The notes under the pieces are model-generated. The model searched no databases, was not told where the DNA came from, and saw nothing but the letters and a program-made list of their open reading frames with translations. Source: Granulosicoccus sp. (GTDB lineage: Bacteria > Pseudomonadota > Gammaproteobacteria > Granulosicoccales > Granulosicoccaceae). From it: a stretch of DNA of 36,565 nucleotides. The position numbers were made by a program, and so were the translations under genes. How positions within the stretch are numbered: the stretch's first letter is position 1; each line of letters opens with the position of its first letter. The stretch is from NCBI GenBank assembly GCA_020627685.1, contig JAHDGK010000026.1, positions 1-36,565 of the forward strand. The letters are read 5' to 3'. Positions 24,961 to 32,761 of the stretch are shown piece after piece.

Positions 24961-25689
24961 TTAAAGCGGGCGGTTGACGGTAATAGTTAATCGACACCCG
25001 TCAGCGCCACAAGTTTCTCCATCGACAATATCGCCTCCTCCACCTGAACCACCACCGGATGCTCCTCCAGCAATTAATCCAAGCAACAAGACACCGCCCA
25101 GGATATAGACGAATTTAGGAATTCCTGAACTGGATTCTTCAACCACAGCCGGAGACTGCTCGGCTGTTTTGACCGCAGGCGATGCTGGTGTTTGCGGCTT
25201 TAAAATCTCTCGAACCAACGGGCTGAACGTATAACCACGCACCGTTCGGTTGCCGCTCACATCACGAGCCTGAATGTAGTACTCAATGGCACTGTAAAGC
25301 TTGGGGTCGGTTGGCACCTGCGCAATGTAGGTGGACGATGACGACAGAGGAGTCATTAAAAATCGGCTGAAATTAGTCTCACCTGCAAACCGGTAGTAAA
25401 AGGTTACGTTGTCTAGCTCACCGTCGTCGACCACCGTTGCAACGAAAGTTTGCCGGATACCGGCCTCTGCCTGCGCAGTCACATCGTGCTCAATTAAAGG
25501 AGGGTCGACATCGACGGTGCTGATTCTGGGGTAGGCAGTGGATGAATCATATTGCGCGTATTCGACGCCCAAGCCGCCCGCATCAAGGCTTATAGGGGTT
25601 TCGTACTGGGCGACCGCCCACCTTGACCCAACCAAGAGCTGGGCTATCGAGAACCAAATTACTACAGCTAATTTCACGAACCTAACCAT
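24961..25689 (-). CDS. Exported Ig/Fn3-like protein with C-terminal membrane anchor, unknown function
   Basis: About 242 residues from ATG 25689 (an upstream in-frame start at 25740 would add a polar tail). A signal peptide (VRFVKLAVVIWFSIAQLLVG) is followed by a beta-sandwich segment: PPLIEHDVT, FVATVVDDGELDNVTFYYRF, YIAQVPTDPKLYSAIEYYIQ and ARDVSGN, the pattern of many periplasmic Ig/Fn3-type domains. A Pro/Ala-rich linker leads to a transmembrane helix (FVYILGGVLLLGLIAGGAS), a Gly-rich run and a short tail with two Cys. First gene of the three-gene operon with the CBM9-like lipoprotein and the symporter; gap to the next start 7-19 nt. Confidence 0.65.
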   Translation of the reverse strand: MVRFVKLAVVIWFSIAQLLVGSRWAVAQYETPISLDAGGLGVEYAQYDSSTAYPRISTVDVDPPLIEHDVTAQAEAGIRQTFVATVVDDGELDNVTFYYRFAGETNFSRFLMTPLSSSSTYIAQVPTDPKLYSAIEYYIQARDVSGNRTVRGYTFSPLVREILKPQTPASPAVKTAEQSPAVVEESSSGIPKFVYILGGVLLLGLIAGGASGGGSGGGGDIVDGETCGADGCRLTITVNRPL

Positions 25690-25815
25690 TTCGTTCCCTT
25701 GCACAAACGTCTTTTCGAACGTCCCGCTATTAGAGTACAAGATCGCATATCATTGCAGAATCAACTTGTTAATCTTTATGAACTAGTTTAACGACAACTG
25801 ACCGGACAAGTAATA

Positions 25816-26418
25816 GTGAACAAATATAAGCGATATATCCCGATAGCAGCCCTAATTTTGGTCGCTCTCGGAGTAAATCTAGATCAATTCGGCATTGATC
25901 TTAACGCACTATCAAAAGGTGCTGGCACGACTACGACTCAATCCAGTACTCAAAACAATTCGTCAGGTAACACTAGTAGCAATTCAAGTTCCCACACAAC
26001 AAGCAGTACCGAAAAGTGGTCAGACACAAACCCAAACATCAATCTATGGCATATATTTGACGGCGAAATTAATCGGAGCGGCAAACCCGTCGGCTTCCAT
26101 TCCCGACCAGGCGGGCAGGATCCGGCAAACGCAAGAGTGAGATCAGTTCGCGACGCACCCAATAGAGCCGGTGTTTATACCGCTTCCATCGAAATCCGGG
26201 ACGGAAACCAATGGAAAGAGAAGTTCTCAAGTTTTTTTCCCGACTCCATGTCTCGAGACGAGGTCCTAAACGCCATCCTCAACGCTTACAACAACAGCAG
26301 CGATCCTAACGCACAACCCTTTGAAGGCCCTTCTGGGCTTGGTTTCAAGATACAAGGTTATACCTCTAACAGAGGTGGTATTAATACCGCGTTCCCGATC
26401 TATGTGAGATCCCAGTAG
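25816..26418 (+). CDS. Membrane-tethered EndoU-type RNase-like protein
   Basis: 200 residues from GTG 25816. A hydrophobic N-terminal segment (YIPIAALILVALGV, 7-20) is a signal or anchor, then a Ser/Thr/Asn-rich linker (38-66), then a bacterial EndoU domain (about 76-200): LWHIFDGEINRSGKPVGFHSRPGG with candidate catalytic His79 and His95, FKIQGY (Lys178, Tyr182) and INTAFPIY (Thr191). EndoU domains are metal-independent or manganese-aided RNases best known as toxin tips of CDI and Maf systems. Here the domain is alone, with no toxin-delivery stem and no immunity-like gene on either side. The linker is typical of surface or periplasmic placement. Family call by pattern only. Confidence 0.7.
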   Translation: MNKYKRYIPIAALILVALGVNLDQFGIDLNALSKGAGTTTTQSSTQNNSSGNTSSNSSSHTTSSTEKWSDTNPNINLWHIFDGEINRSGKPVGFHSRPGGQDPANARVRSVRDAPNRAGVYTASIEIRDGNQWKEKFSSFFPDSMSRDEVLNAILNAYNNSSDPNAQPFEGPSGLGFKIQGYTSNRGGINTAFPIYVRSQ

Positions 26419-26542
26419 GACTTTTAGACATCACACAAAACATAAGATCCAGTGGCTCGTTAACTTATCGTCAGATAAATCAAAACTCCAGGTTTCGCTC
26501 GCTCAACTAGTATCAGTGAGTTATTAGTAAAACTGGCTTGAT

Positions 26543-28255
26543 ATGACTGAACCGGCTCGCAGCTTTTACCAGGTACTCGCTGTACTTAGCGTTTGCCTGA
26601 CGATAGGACTCTGCAGTGCCTTTGCACAAAGCACCGCAGCTGCTGATGAAAACGAGTCTATTAAATTTGATGAGCCAGCCGAAGACAGTGCAACAAAACT
26701 CGAAAGACTCAATTACATTCAGGACGTGCTCACGTCAAAAATTGAGAACCGCCGGGCACTGGGCGATCAGATAGAGACAGCTAACGAGCAAGACAAAGCA
26801 GACTTACGAAAACAAGCAGAAGCTATCAGCGCAGATATCGAGCAGCTTCGATACACGCTTGAGAACATTGCTATCGGTGGACTTGATACTAGCCTGTTCG
26901 AAGTCGAGAAAGAGAGCGAAAAAAGTAACTGGCAAGAAGATATCGCACTTATTGCAGAGCCGGTTATCGATAGCCTAAAAGAACTCACCGAGAAACCCCG
27001 AAAACTTGCTGAGCTTAAAGAAACCATTGAAAGACATGAAGAGGAGATAATCGCGACGCAAAAAGCCTTGGCGAATCTGGAACCTTCACTAGCACTCAAC
27101 CCTGAGGGTGATTTGAAGATCACACTCGAAGAGCTCGCAGCCCAGTGGTACGAGCGAGGTACTGATGCTGAGAATGCTATTGGTATAGCACGTATACAGA
27201 TAGCAGAACTACAGGGTGACAAGTCAATATCCGAAGCTTTGCTTCATCATCTATCCGGTTTCATTACAGGGCGCGGCCTTACCATAGTGCTTGCGATTAT
27301 TGCCGCCGCCATTGTGTGGTACGGACTTCGATTCCTTCTGCGCGGTTACCGCGCAACCATTTCAAACGACAGAGCGCCAGAACAGCGAACACGATATCGA
27401 CTCGCTGCCTATAGTGTTCACGCACTGACATTCGTGTTTACTCTTCTGGCTGTCTTTGGCGTGTTCTATGAGCGAGGTGATGTTCTTCTTCTCGGGTTGC
27501 TCATTCTGTTGATATTCGGACTTGCGCTGGGTGTCAGACATCTCCTGCCTCGGTACGTCTCTGAAGCCCGCCTGCTGCTTAACATAGGTCCTCTGCGTGA
27601 AAACGAAAGAGTCTTTTACAACGACCTACCTTGGCGGGTGGAGTCTATTAACATGTATACGATTCTTAAAAATCCGGAGCTCAACGGAACCTTACGCGTG
27701 CCATTGGCTGCCTTGAGCGGATTCATTAGTAGAGCCGTTGATAAGGAACCCTGGTTTCCTAGCTCACTGGGTGATGTGATTCTGTTAAGCGACAATACTG
27801 TTCATGAAATCATTGATCAGAACCCGGACACTGTGGAATTAAAACAACGAGGCGGTCAAATCAGCAGCGTGCCCAGCAAAGACTTTTATAAAACTGAGAT
27901 GGTTAACCTTACACGCGGTGGTACGTTTGGCGTCTGCAGCACGTTTGGTATCGACTACCAACATCAGGCTATCAGTTTGTCACACGTGCCGGATATATTA
28001 GTTCGGACAGTGAGTGCTCATTTGGCAACAGCTGGCTATGAAGCGTCCATATGTAATATAGAGGTAGAACTTAAGGAGGCGAACTCTTCCTCTCTGGATT
28101 ACTGGGTTTTCGTCACATGCAAAAGCGCGGTAGCTCACGCCTATCTAGATATTCAACGGATCATACAGAGCGCTTGCATAAAAGCTTGCACGGATGAAAA
28201 GCTAAGTATTCCCTTTCCACACTTGTCCATTGTTAACAAAGGCGTTGAAGTTTAA
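26543..28255 (+). CDS. MscS-like mechanosensitive channel with periplasmic coiled coil
   Basis: 570 residues. The signal peptide (to about residue 28, AFAQS) is followed by about 200 residues of charged, heptad-like helix (KLERLNYIQDVLTSKIENRR; KLAELKETIERHEEEIIATQKAL), a periplasmic coiled coil. Three hydrophobic helices follow (ITGRGLTIVLAIIAAAIVWY; HALTFVFTLLAVFGVFY; VLLLGLLILLIFGLALGV), then a cytoplasmic beta and C-terminal region with MscS-like traits (GDVILLSDNTVHEI, LKQRGGQISSVPSKDFYKTEM, IPFPH near the end). The pore helix and Gly-Ala packing are less clear than in MscS, so a regulatory or divergent member is possible. ATG 26543, weak ribosome binding site; 124 nt after the EndoU-like gene. 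Confidence 0.75.
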   Translation: MTEPARSFYQVLAVLSVCLTIGLCSAFAQSTAAADENESIKFDEPAEDSATKLERLNYIQDVLTSKIENRRALGDQIETANEQDKADLRKQAEAISADIEQLRYTLENIAIGGLDTSLFEVEKESEKSNWQEDIALIAEPVIDSLKELTEKPRKLAELKETIERHEEEIIATQKALANLEPSLALNPEGDLKITLEELAAQWYERGTDAENAIGIARIQIAELQGDKSISEALLHHLSGFITGRGLTIVLAIIAAAIVWYGLRFLLRGYRATISNDRAPEQRTRYRLAAYSVHALTFVFTLLAVFGVFYERGDVLLLGLLILLIFGLALGVRHLLPRYVSEARLLLNIGPLRENERVFYNDLPWRVESINMYTILKNPELNGTLRVPLAALSGFISRAVDKEPWFPSSLGDVILLSDNTVHEIIDQNPDTVELKQRGGQISSVPSKDFYKTEMVNLTRGGTFGVCSTFGIDYQHQAISLSHVPDILVRTVSAHLATAGYEASICNIEVELKEANSSSLDYWVFVTCKSAVAHAYLDIQRIIQSACIKACTDEKLSIPFPHLSIVNKGVEV

Positions 28256-28301
28256 ACACCTAACGCACCTCTCGATGCACACGTTAAAACGCTTTCGCCT
28301 C

Positions 28302-29150
28302 CTAAATCAGTGAGCCCTGTTGAGGGATAGGCCAAGCAGGTAGCGACGCTAAAGGATACGAAACCTTCTGCTGCAAGCTTAGATGAAACTGTTCTGCAAA
28401 CAGCGGGCAATGGAAGTTATTGGGGCAGTGAATCATGATAATGGGCTCTATACCTTCGGCGATCCATTGTGCGGTCTGGGTTGCCCATCGCTCGATCCAA
28501 AATTCATTGCGGCCGTCTGGGTGCAACATAAGTCGGATAAACGCTTTGTCGTTATAAACTCTCGGCAGTACCGGTAAGTCCGGCTTTTCATGAACGGCTG
28601 CCACAACTTCCGGATGGCTTAAATCGCCTTGATACAACGATTGGCAATCTAACACTGCCCGGCCAAAACCGTAGTGGTTGAGCATAGGCTCTAGCTGTTC
28701 GGGGTGAGAGAAAAGCTCTGGATTTCTGACCTCAACAACTGCCGTGCCCATATCGGCAACTCGATCTAAGCCTTGTACGAAGCGTCTGAAAAATTCCATC
28801 CCAACCCATTGTGGAAACTGAAGTAGAAACGGCCCCAGATGATCACGCAGTGGGTTTATTGTCTCAAGGAACTGGATAAGTATTCGCTCATCCGGCTGTC
28901 GTTGATGCGTGACGGCACTAGGCAATTTGAAGCTGATTTTACAGTCAGTTCCCTGCAGGGCTTCCAACCAACTAGCAACATTGCTGTGCGAAGGTATGTG
29001 GTAGAAAGTTGTGTTCCCCTCGACTGCGTTGAATACAGATGCATAACTGTTTAAAACCGACGGCTCTGCATCAAAATAAACGTTTCGCCAACCGGGAAAG
29101 GCCCATGCGGGCAGCCCAAGACGATATGGGAATGAAGATGAAGTTGGCAA
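28302..29150 (-). CDS. DUF72 (YecE-like) protein
   Basis: 282 residues, TIM-barrel-like family of unknown function. Family marks are the N-terminal RLGLPAWAFPGWRNVYF, the EGNTTFYHIPS segment, FKLPSAVTH, GPFLLQFPQW and VVEVRNPELF. The start is TTG 29150: the next in-frame stop lies just upstream, no ATG precedes the conserved N-terminus, and no ribosome binding site is evident, so the start is inferred from family alignment. It converges on the channel gene with a 46-nt gap. Confidence 0.88.
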   Translation of the reverse strand: MPTSSSFPYRLGLPAWAFPGWRNVYFDAEPSVLNSYASVFNAVEGNTTFYHIPSHSNVASWLEALQGTDCKISFKLPSAVTHQRQPDERILIQFLETINPLRDHLGPFLLQFPQWVGMEFFRRFVQGLDRVADMGTAVVEVRNPELFSHPEQLEPMLNHYGFGRAVLDCQSLYQGDLSHPEVVAAVHEKPDLPVLPRVYNDKAFIRLMLHPDGRNEFWIERWATQTAQWIAEGIEPIIMIHCPNNFHCPLFAEQFHLSLQQKVSYPLASLPAWPIPQQGSLI

Positions 29151-29214
29151 TGGATGACTGTTTTAAAAAATAACTAAGCCATTATCCAATAAACAGGCTT
29201 AACTAGTCACCTGC

Positions 29215-29262
29215 AAAAATGGCCCTCTAATGCAAACGAATTTCGTCTACACCAGAGGACCA
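29215..29262 (-). terminator. Rho-independent-like terminator after the VIT-VWA gene
   Basis: Read on the minus strand, TGGTCCTCT (29262-29254) pairs with AGAGGGCCA (29228-29220), all nine bases paired with one G-U, and is followed by TTTTT (29219-29215). The 25-base loop holds an inner ACGAA/TTCGT dyad. The large loop lowers confidence. Confidence 0.5.
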
Positions 29263-29291
29263 TAAAGACAACATACTAAACCTGAGAACTT

Positions 29292-31472
29292 TTATTGCTC
29301 GGAGGTCTTGCCATGACGCTTTCTCGGGAGTGCATCATATATATTCAACCCGAGACGGACCACACATAAAAACAGCAGCATCAGAAACAGCGTGTAACCC
29401 ACCGAACCACCACCTACTGGAGAGGCCACCGGCCTGTTTTGAGAAAAAGCCGGGCTATTACTATCTTGACGATTTGACCCGATGCTTGAACTCAGTCTTT
29501 TCTCCCTGGCTTCTCGCTCACGAATGATTCTCTCCGAGTTAGTCCGGTCAATACCCGCGGCTTCAAACGCTGACTCACGAACTGCAATTAGCGAGGTGTA
29601 GTCGGTAACCAACCCATGCTTCAACGCCAAGCTGGTAATACCGTCACGGGTATCATCGGTTTCACCAAAAAGATTTTGCTGATGAAGTAAATCTTTAATG
29701 CTAGCGAAAGCCCATAACCTCTCTAACTCCGGATTCTCAATAGCGACATCAGGAAAATTCAATTGCGATTTATACTGCTTAGGAGTACCGGAAATATCTG
29801 CATTTAGCGTAACACTAGCCTCTCCAGACCCGGAATACTTACCCATAACGATCAATTGCTCACCACGATAAACACGAGTGTATTGATCAGGTGTTAGATC
29901 ACGAGTTCGAACGCCATCAATACTGATATTGATATTGTGCATGGCCTCGTGAGTCACCTTACTGACCACTTGCATCATGAGCCCTAACATGTCGTCTTGA
30001 TTCGACACGCTAACGGCGAATCCTTCCGCATGTCGCGTCAACCCTTCTAACAAAGGACGGTTAGAATTGTTGCCCATCACGGCGGTGAACACGCGAACGT
30101 CTTTCTTTTCTATCAGCTTTAAAAATTCCGTCATTTCAGTTTGGCCTACATTCGCAACCCCGTCGGTGACTAATACAATGGCTGATGTTCTATCTGCATC
30201 AATGTTTTCAATACCAACACGCAGGCCATCATATAAATTGGTGCCCCCGCCCACTTCATATCGATCAAGTTGCTGCAGGGTCTGGTTAAGATTTTCCTGA
30301 GTAGCAAATTTCAATTCACCCGACAGGCTAGTGGCTGTATCACTAAATAAAACCACTTGATATCTGTCCGTTTCTCCGAGCGAACGTAAGGAACGTTCAA
30401 GACCATCAAGCAGTGTGTTGAACTTCCCATTCATCGATCCAGATGTGTCAAGAACGAAGACCCAATCACGCCCTTCTACAATGGGTGCCAGATCAATTCC
30501 GGGGGTAAGAGTCAGCATGAACGTACCACTAGACGAGTTCTCATCCTTGTAGGTCACAAGGTCGACCGCGCCAGGAAGGTTCTCGTTGAGCCTCCAATAA
30601 ACAACGATATCTTTATTCAACGAGTAGACAGAGGATTGGGGAGCGTTTGGATTCCAGTTGCCGGATATTGCATCGGTGTTTTGTAATTCTTTATGGTTGA
30701 TTTCACCGTTCGTTAAGCCAGTACCAACAACAGCGCCGGAACCACTCTGACTATCAATGAAGAGCTCCCACTCCCCGCTATCGATCTGGCGTATGCTTCC
30801 CTGCCCGTTGGTTACCCGCATAGCATCGACAGGATACGCAGAGCGAAGTCGTAATCTAAATGAGAACTCATCACTCACCTCTTCGTTGCGATTCCAGAAG
30901 TTGTTGGCTGCTTCATCAACACCTCCGTCTTCTAAGGGGTACACGTAGCGTCCCATGGAATGATCCACCGGATTCTGCTGCAGGTAGACAAGCCGGACTC
31001 TGACATCTTGATTCGCTCGTACCGGTGACACCTCCATATCAAACGTCCGGTAGTCATCCTGCTCTACCAGGGCCGAATCGAGCCCCTGCTGCTGTTGCTG
31101 TTCGTGCAGCTTCCGCGCAGCTTTTTTCTCCAGCACCTCTGCATGCACTGGCACTCCATCTATCCAAAAAGTGAACTCGCCAACGGCGGCATCTTTAGGT
31201 ACAGGAAAGCTGTAGGTCGCATCCTTGTCTGTGGCATACGGATTTCTGAAAATCTGATCGATCTCAGTGGTCGCGAAACCATTCTCTATCACCACAGACA
31301 CATGCTGCTCTGCCAGTATGAGCTCGGGGCTCCCGTCTTTAGGACTCAGCAGGCCTGCGGCTTGGGAAGACCCTGTAGCCAGTAACCCCAATCCCAGTAC
31401 AGAAACGGCACCCAAAATTTTGGTGCACCTACCCAAACTGCTAATTAATCTATTTTTCAATAAGTTAAACAT
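29292..31472 (-). CDS. VIT and VWA domain protein with C-terminal membrane anchor
   Basis: About 726 residues. The signal peptide region (VLGLGLLATGSSQAA) is followed by a VIT domain (EQHVSVVIENGFATTEIDQI, FPVPKDAAVGEFTFWIDG, EKKAARKLHEQQQQQG) and a VWA domain with an intact MIDAS motif, DTSGSMNG, plus a downstream VTDGVANVG. The C-terminus is a hydrophobic helix (YTLFLMLLFLCVVRLGLNIY) and a basic tail (PRKRHGK). It resembles the marine proteobacterial sortase-target family, but I see no LPXTG-like motif and no sortase gene here. ATG 31472 has GGAAGA upstream; a TTG at 31499 is also in frame. It diverges from the TetR gene across three operator-like palindromes. Confidence 0.87.
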   Translation of the reverse strand: MFNLLKNRLISSLGRCTKILGAVSVLGLGLLATGSSQAAGLLSPKDGSPELILAEQHVSVVIENGFATTEIDQIFRNPYATDKDATYSFPVPKDAAVGEFTFWIDGVPVHAEVLEKKAARKLHEQQQQQGLDSALVEQDDYRTFDMEVSPVRANQDVRVRLVYLQQNPVDHSMGRYVYPLEDGGVDEAANNFWNRNEEVSDEFSFRLRLRSAYPVDAMRVTNGQGSIRQIDSGEWELFIDSQSGSGAVVGTGLTNGEINHKELQNTDAISGNWNPNAPQSSVYSLNKDIVVYWRLNENLPGAVDLVTYKDENSSSGTFMLTLTPGIDLAPIVEGRDWVFVLDTSGSMNGKFNTLLDGLERSLRSLGETDRYQVVLFSDTATSLSGELKFATQENLNQTLQQLDRYEVGGGTNLYDGLRVGIENIDADRTSAIVLVTDGVANVGQTEMTEFLKLIEKKDVRVFTAVMGNNSNRPLLEGLTRHAEGFAVSVSNQDDMLGLMMQVVSKVTHEAMHNINISIDGVRTRDLTPDQYTRVYRGEQLIVMGKYSGSGEASVTLNADISGTPKQYKSQLNFPDVAIENPELERLWAFASIKDLLHQQNLFGETDDTRDGITSLALKHGLVTDYTSLIAVRESAFEAAGIDRTNSERIIREREAREKRLSSSIGSNRQDSNSPAFSQNRPVASPVGGGSVGYTLFLMLLFLCVVRLGLNIYDALPRKRHGKTSEQ

Positions 31473-31490
31473 TTTTATTCTTCCATTTAT

Positions 31491-31507
31491 ATTAAACAAC
31501 GTTTAAT
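31491..31507. promoter_or_regulatory. TetR operator-like palindrome 1
   Basis: ATTAAACAACGTTTAAT: two perfect 7-bp arms around 3 bases. It lies 19 nt upstream of the VIT-VWA start codon, in its leader or promoter. Confidence 0.7.
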
Positions 31508-31550
31508 TTAATAGCGAAGCAAGGCGTATATCGGCCTTTGCTTAGGATAT

Positions 31551-31567
31551 ATTGAACGACGTTTAAT
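31551..31567. promoter_or_regulatory. TetR operator-like palindrome 2
   Basis: ATTGAACGACGTTTAAT, the same 17-bp pattern with one arm mismatch; centre 60 bp from copy 1. Probably within the promoter region of both divergent genes. Confidence 0.7.
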
Positions 31568-31583
31568 TAATTTACAAGCAAAA

Positions 31584-31600
31584 ATTGAACATCGTTCATT
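31584..31600. promoter_or_regulatory. TetR operator-like palindrome 3
   Basis: ATTGAACATCGTTCATT, third copy, centre 33 bp from copy 2. It is nearest to the TetR gene (start 31684) and could serve autoregulation. Confidence 0.65.
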
Positions 31601-31683
31601 AATTTTTTTAACCAGCGCTCAAAATCTAAGTGATTCGGCCTCTAGCCGTTATAATCGCCAGACCTTCCTACCGCAAATTTACG

Positions 31684-32286
31684 ATGGGCCGACGCAGCGA
31701 CCACAGCCGAGAAGAGCTTCAGAGCTTAATCGTAGAAGCCACGCTGGACTTGGTTAAAGAGCACGGCGCTGAAAAAGTGACTGCACGGCAGATAGCACAA
31801 GCGGTGGGTTACACACCCGGCACTCTGTACTCAGTGTTCATTAACCTCCAGGACATCTTTCTGCACGTCAATGAATTAGGGCTGAGCACGCTTTTTGAAC
31901 AATGCGCCAAAGCTATGAGTGCTCAGACGGAGCCTTTTGCAGCTATTCGCTCGTTGGGTATTGCCTATCTCGAGTTTGCTACCAACAACACGCATCAATT
32001 CGACCTGATGTTTGCCAGAGCAGACTCCCCTTCTGAAGAAGCGCCTGCTGCAATTCAAACACGCATACGTTCTATGTTCGACCTTATTGAGGAGCAACTA
32101 CGAATATTGAACCCCGACGCTACAACGGCACAGGTCAAACTGGGTGCAAGAGCGTTATGGTCAGGAGTACATGGCACGGCAACTTTGCGATTGTCTGACC
32201 AGCTCTACCTAGATCGAAGTAGCAGTGACTCAGACGTCGTAGATATGTTGGTTAATAATTTCCTAAGGAGCTGGCAACATCGATGA
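31684..32286 (+). CDS. TetR/AcrR-family transcriptional regulator
   Basis: 200 residues from ATG 31684 (MGRRSDHSREELQSLI); a longer open frame begins at 31630 but adds no family sequence. The TetR-type helix-turn-helix is VTARQIAQAVGYTPGTLYSVF. The C-terminal ligand-binding region resembles the TetR_C_33/WHG type, with FDLMFAR and GARALWSGVHGTATL. The ligand is unknown. The three palindromes at 31491-31600 are its likely operators, so it should control both the divergent VIT-VWA gene and its own operon. Its stop overlaps the next start by 4 nt. Confidence 0.92.
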   Translation: MGRRSDHSREELQSLIVEATLDLVKEHGAEKVTARQIAQAVGYTPGTLYSVFINLQDIFLHVNELGLSTLFEQCAKAMSAQTEPFAAIRSLGIAYLEFATNNTHQFDLMFARADSPSEEAPAAIQTRIRSMFDLIEEQLRILNPDATTAQVKLGARALWSGVHGTATLRLSDQLYLDRSSSDSDVVDMLVNNFLRSWQHR

Positions 32287-32735
32287 GCTCCGCCACACAC
32301 TCGTATGCGCTCGTATTTCTTCAGTTTCTTTGCATTGCTTTGTTGGCATCACCCATCAGCGATTTTTTCAGCCTGACATTTGTCACCATACTTGGCCTCA
32401 TGTTGCTAGCAGACGCAGTAGCTCTGGCCCTCTGGGCACTCATCAGCATGAAGAGAGGTACATTCCGAGTTTTACCAGAACCCTCCGCCAACGCGCAATT
32501 GACCATGAACGGGCCTTACCAATGGATTCGACATCCTATGTATACCGCTGTGCTTCTGGCCGGTTTAGGGGCTGTATTGGTGCATGCAACATTATTTCAT
32601 TGCATCATATTTTTATCTCTTTCACTGGTTTTGTATTTCAAAATTAGACGTGAGGAGACAGCACTGCTCAACCGTTATCCTGAGTACGCAGCCTATCGAT
32701 CCCATTCCAAGGCGCTGGTTCCGTTCCTGTATTAG
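32283..32735 (+). CDS. Isoprenylcysteine methyltransferase-like (ICMT/PEMT) membrane protein
   Basis: 150 residues, mostly hydrophobic: about four membrane helices. The family's SAM-binding C-terminal motif is present: GPYQWIRHPMYTAVLLAG (RHPxY), then KIRREETALLNRYPEYAAYRSH (EE and YPEYxxY). In bacteria these enzymes methylate small hydrophobic molecules or lipids; the substrate here is unknown. Coupled to the TetR gene (ATGA) and 26 nt before the aldehyde dehydrogenase. Confidence 0.85.
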   Translation: MSSATHSYALVFLQFLCIALLASPISDFFSLTFVTILGLMLLADAVALALWALISMKRGTFRVLPEPSANAQLTMNGPYQWIRHPMYTAVLLAGLGAVLVHATLFHCIIFLSLSLVLYFKIRREETALLNRYPEYAAYRSHSKALVPFLY

Positions 32736-32761
32736 TTTCGCTGTTGTAGACGTTATAAGTT

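Noticed and set aside
31078-31110. CTG-type trinucleotide repeat coding a poly-Gln run in the VIT-VWA gene
   Set aside because: Only about five Gln codons, mixed in sequence, and common in this family's VIT region; not a notable repeat.
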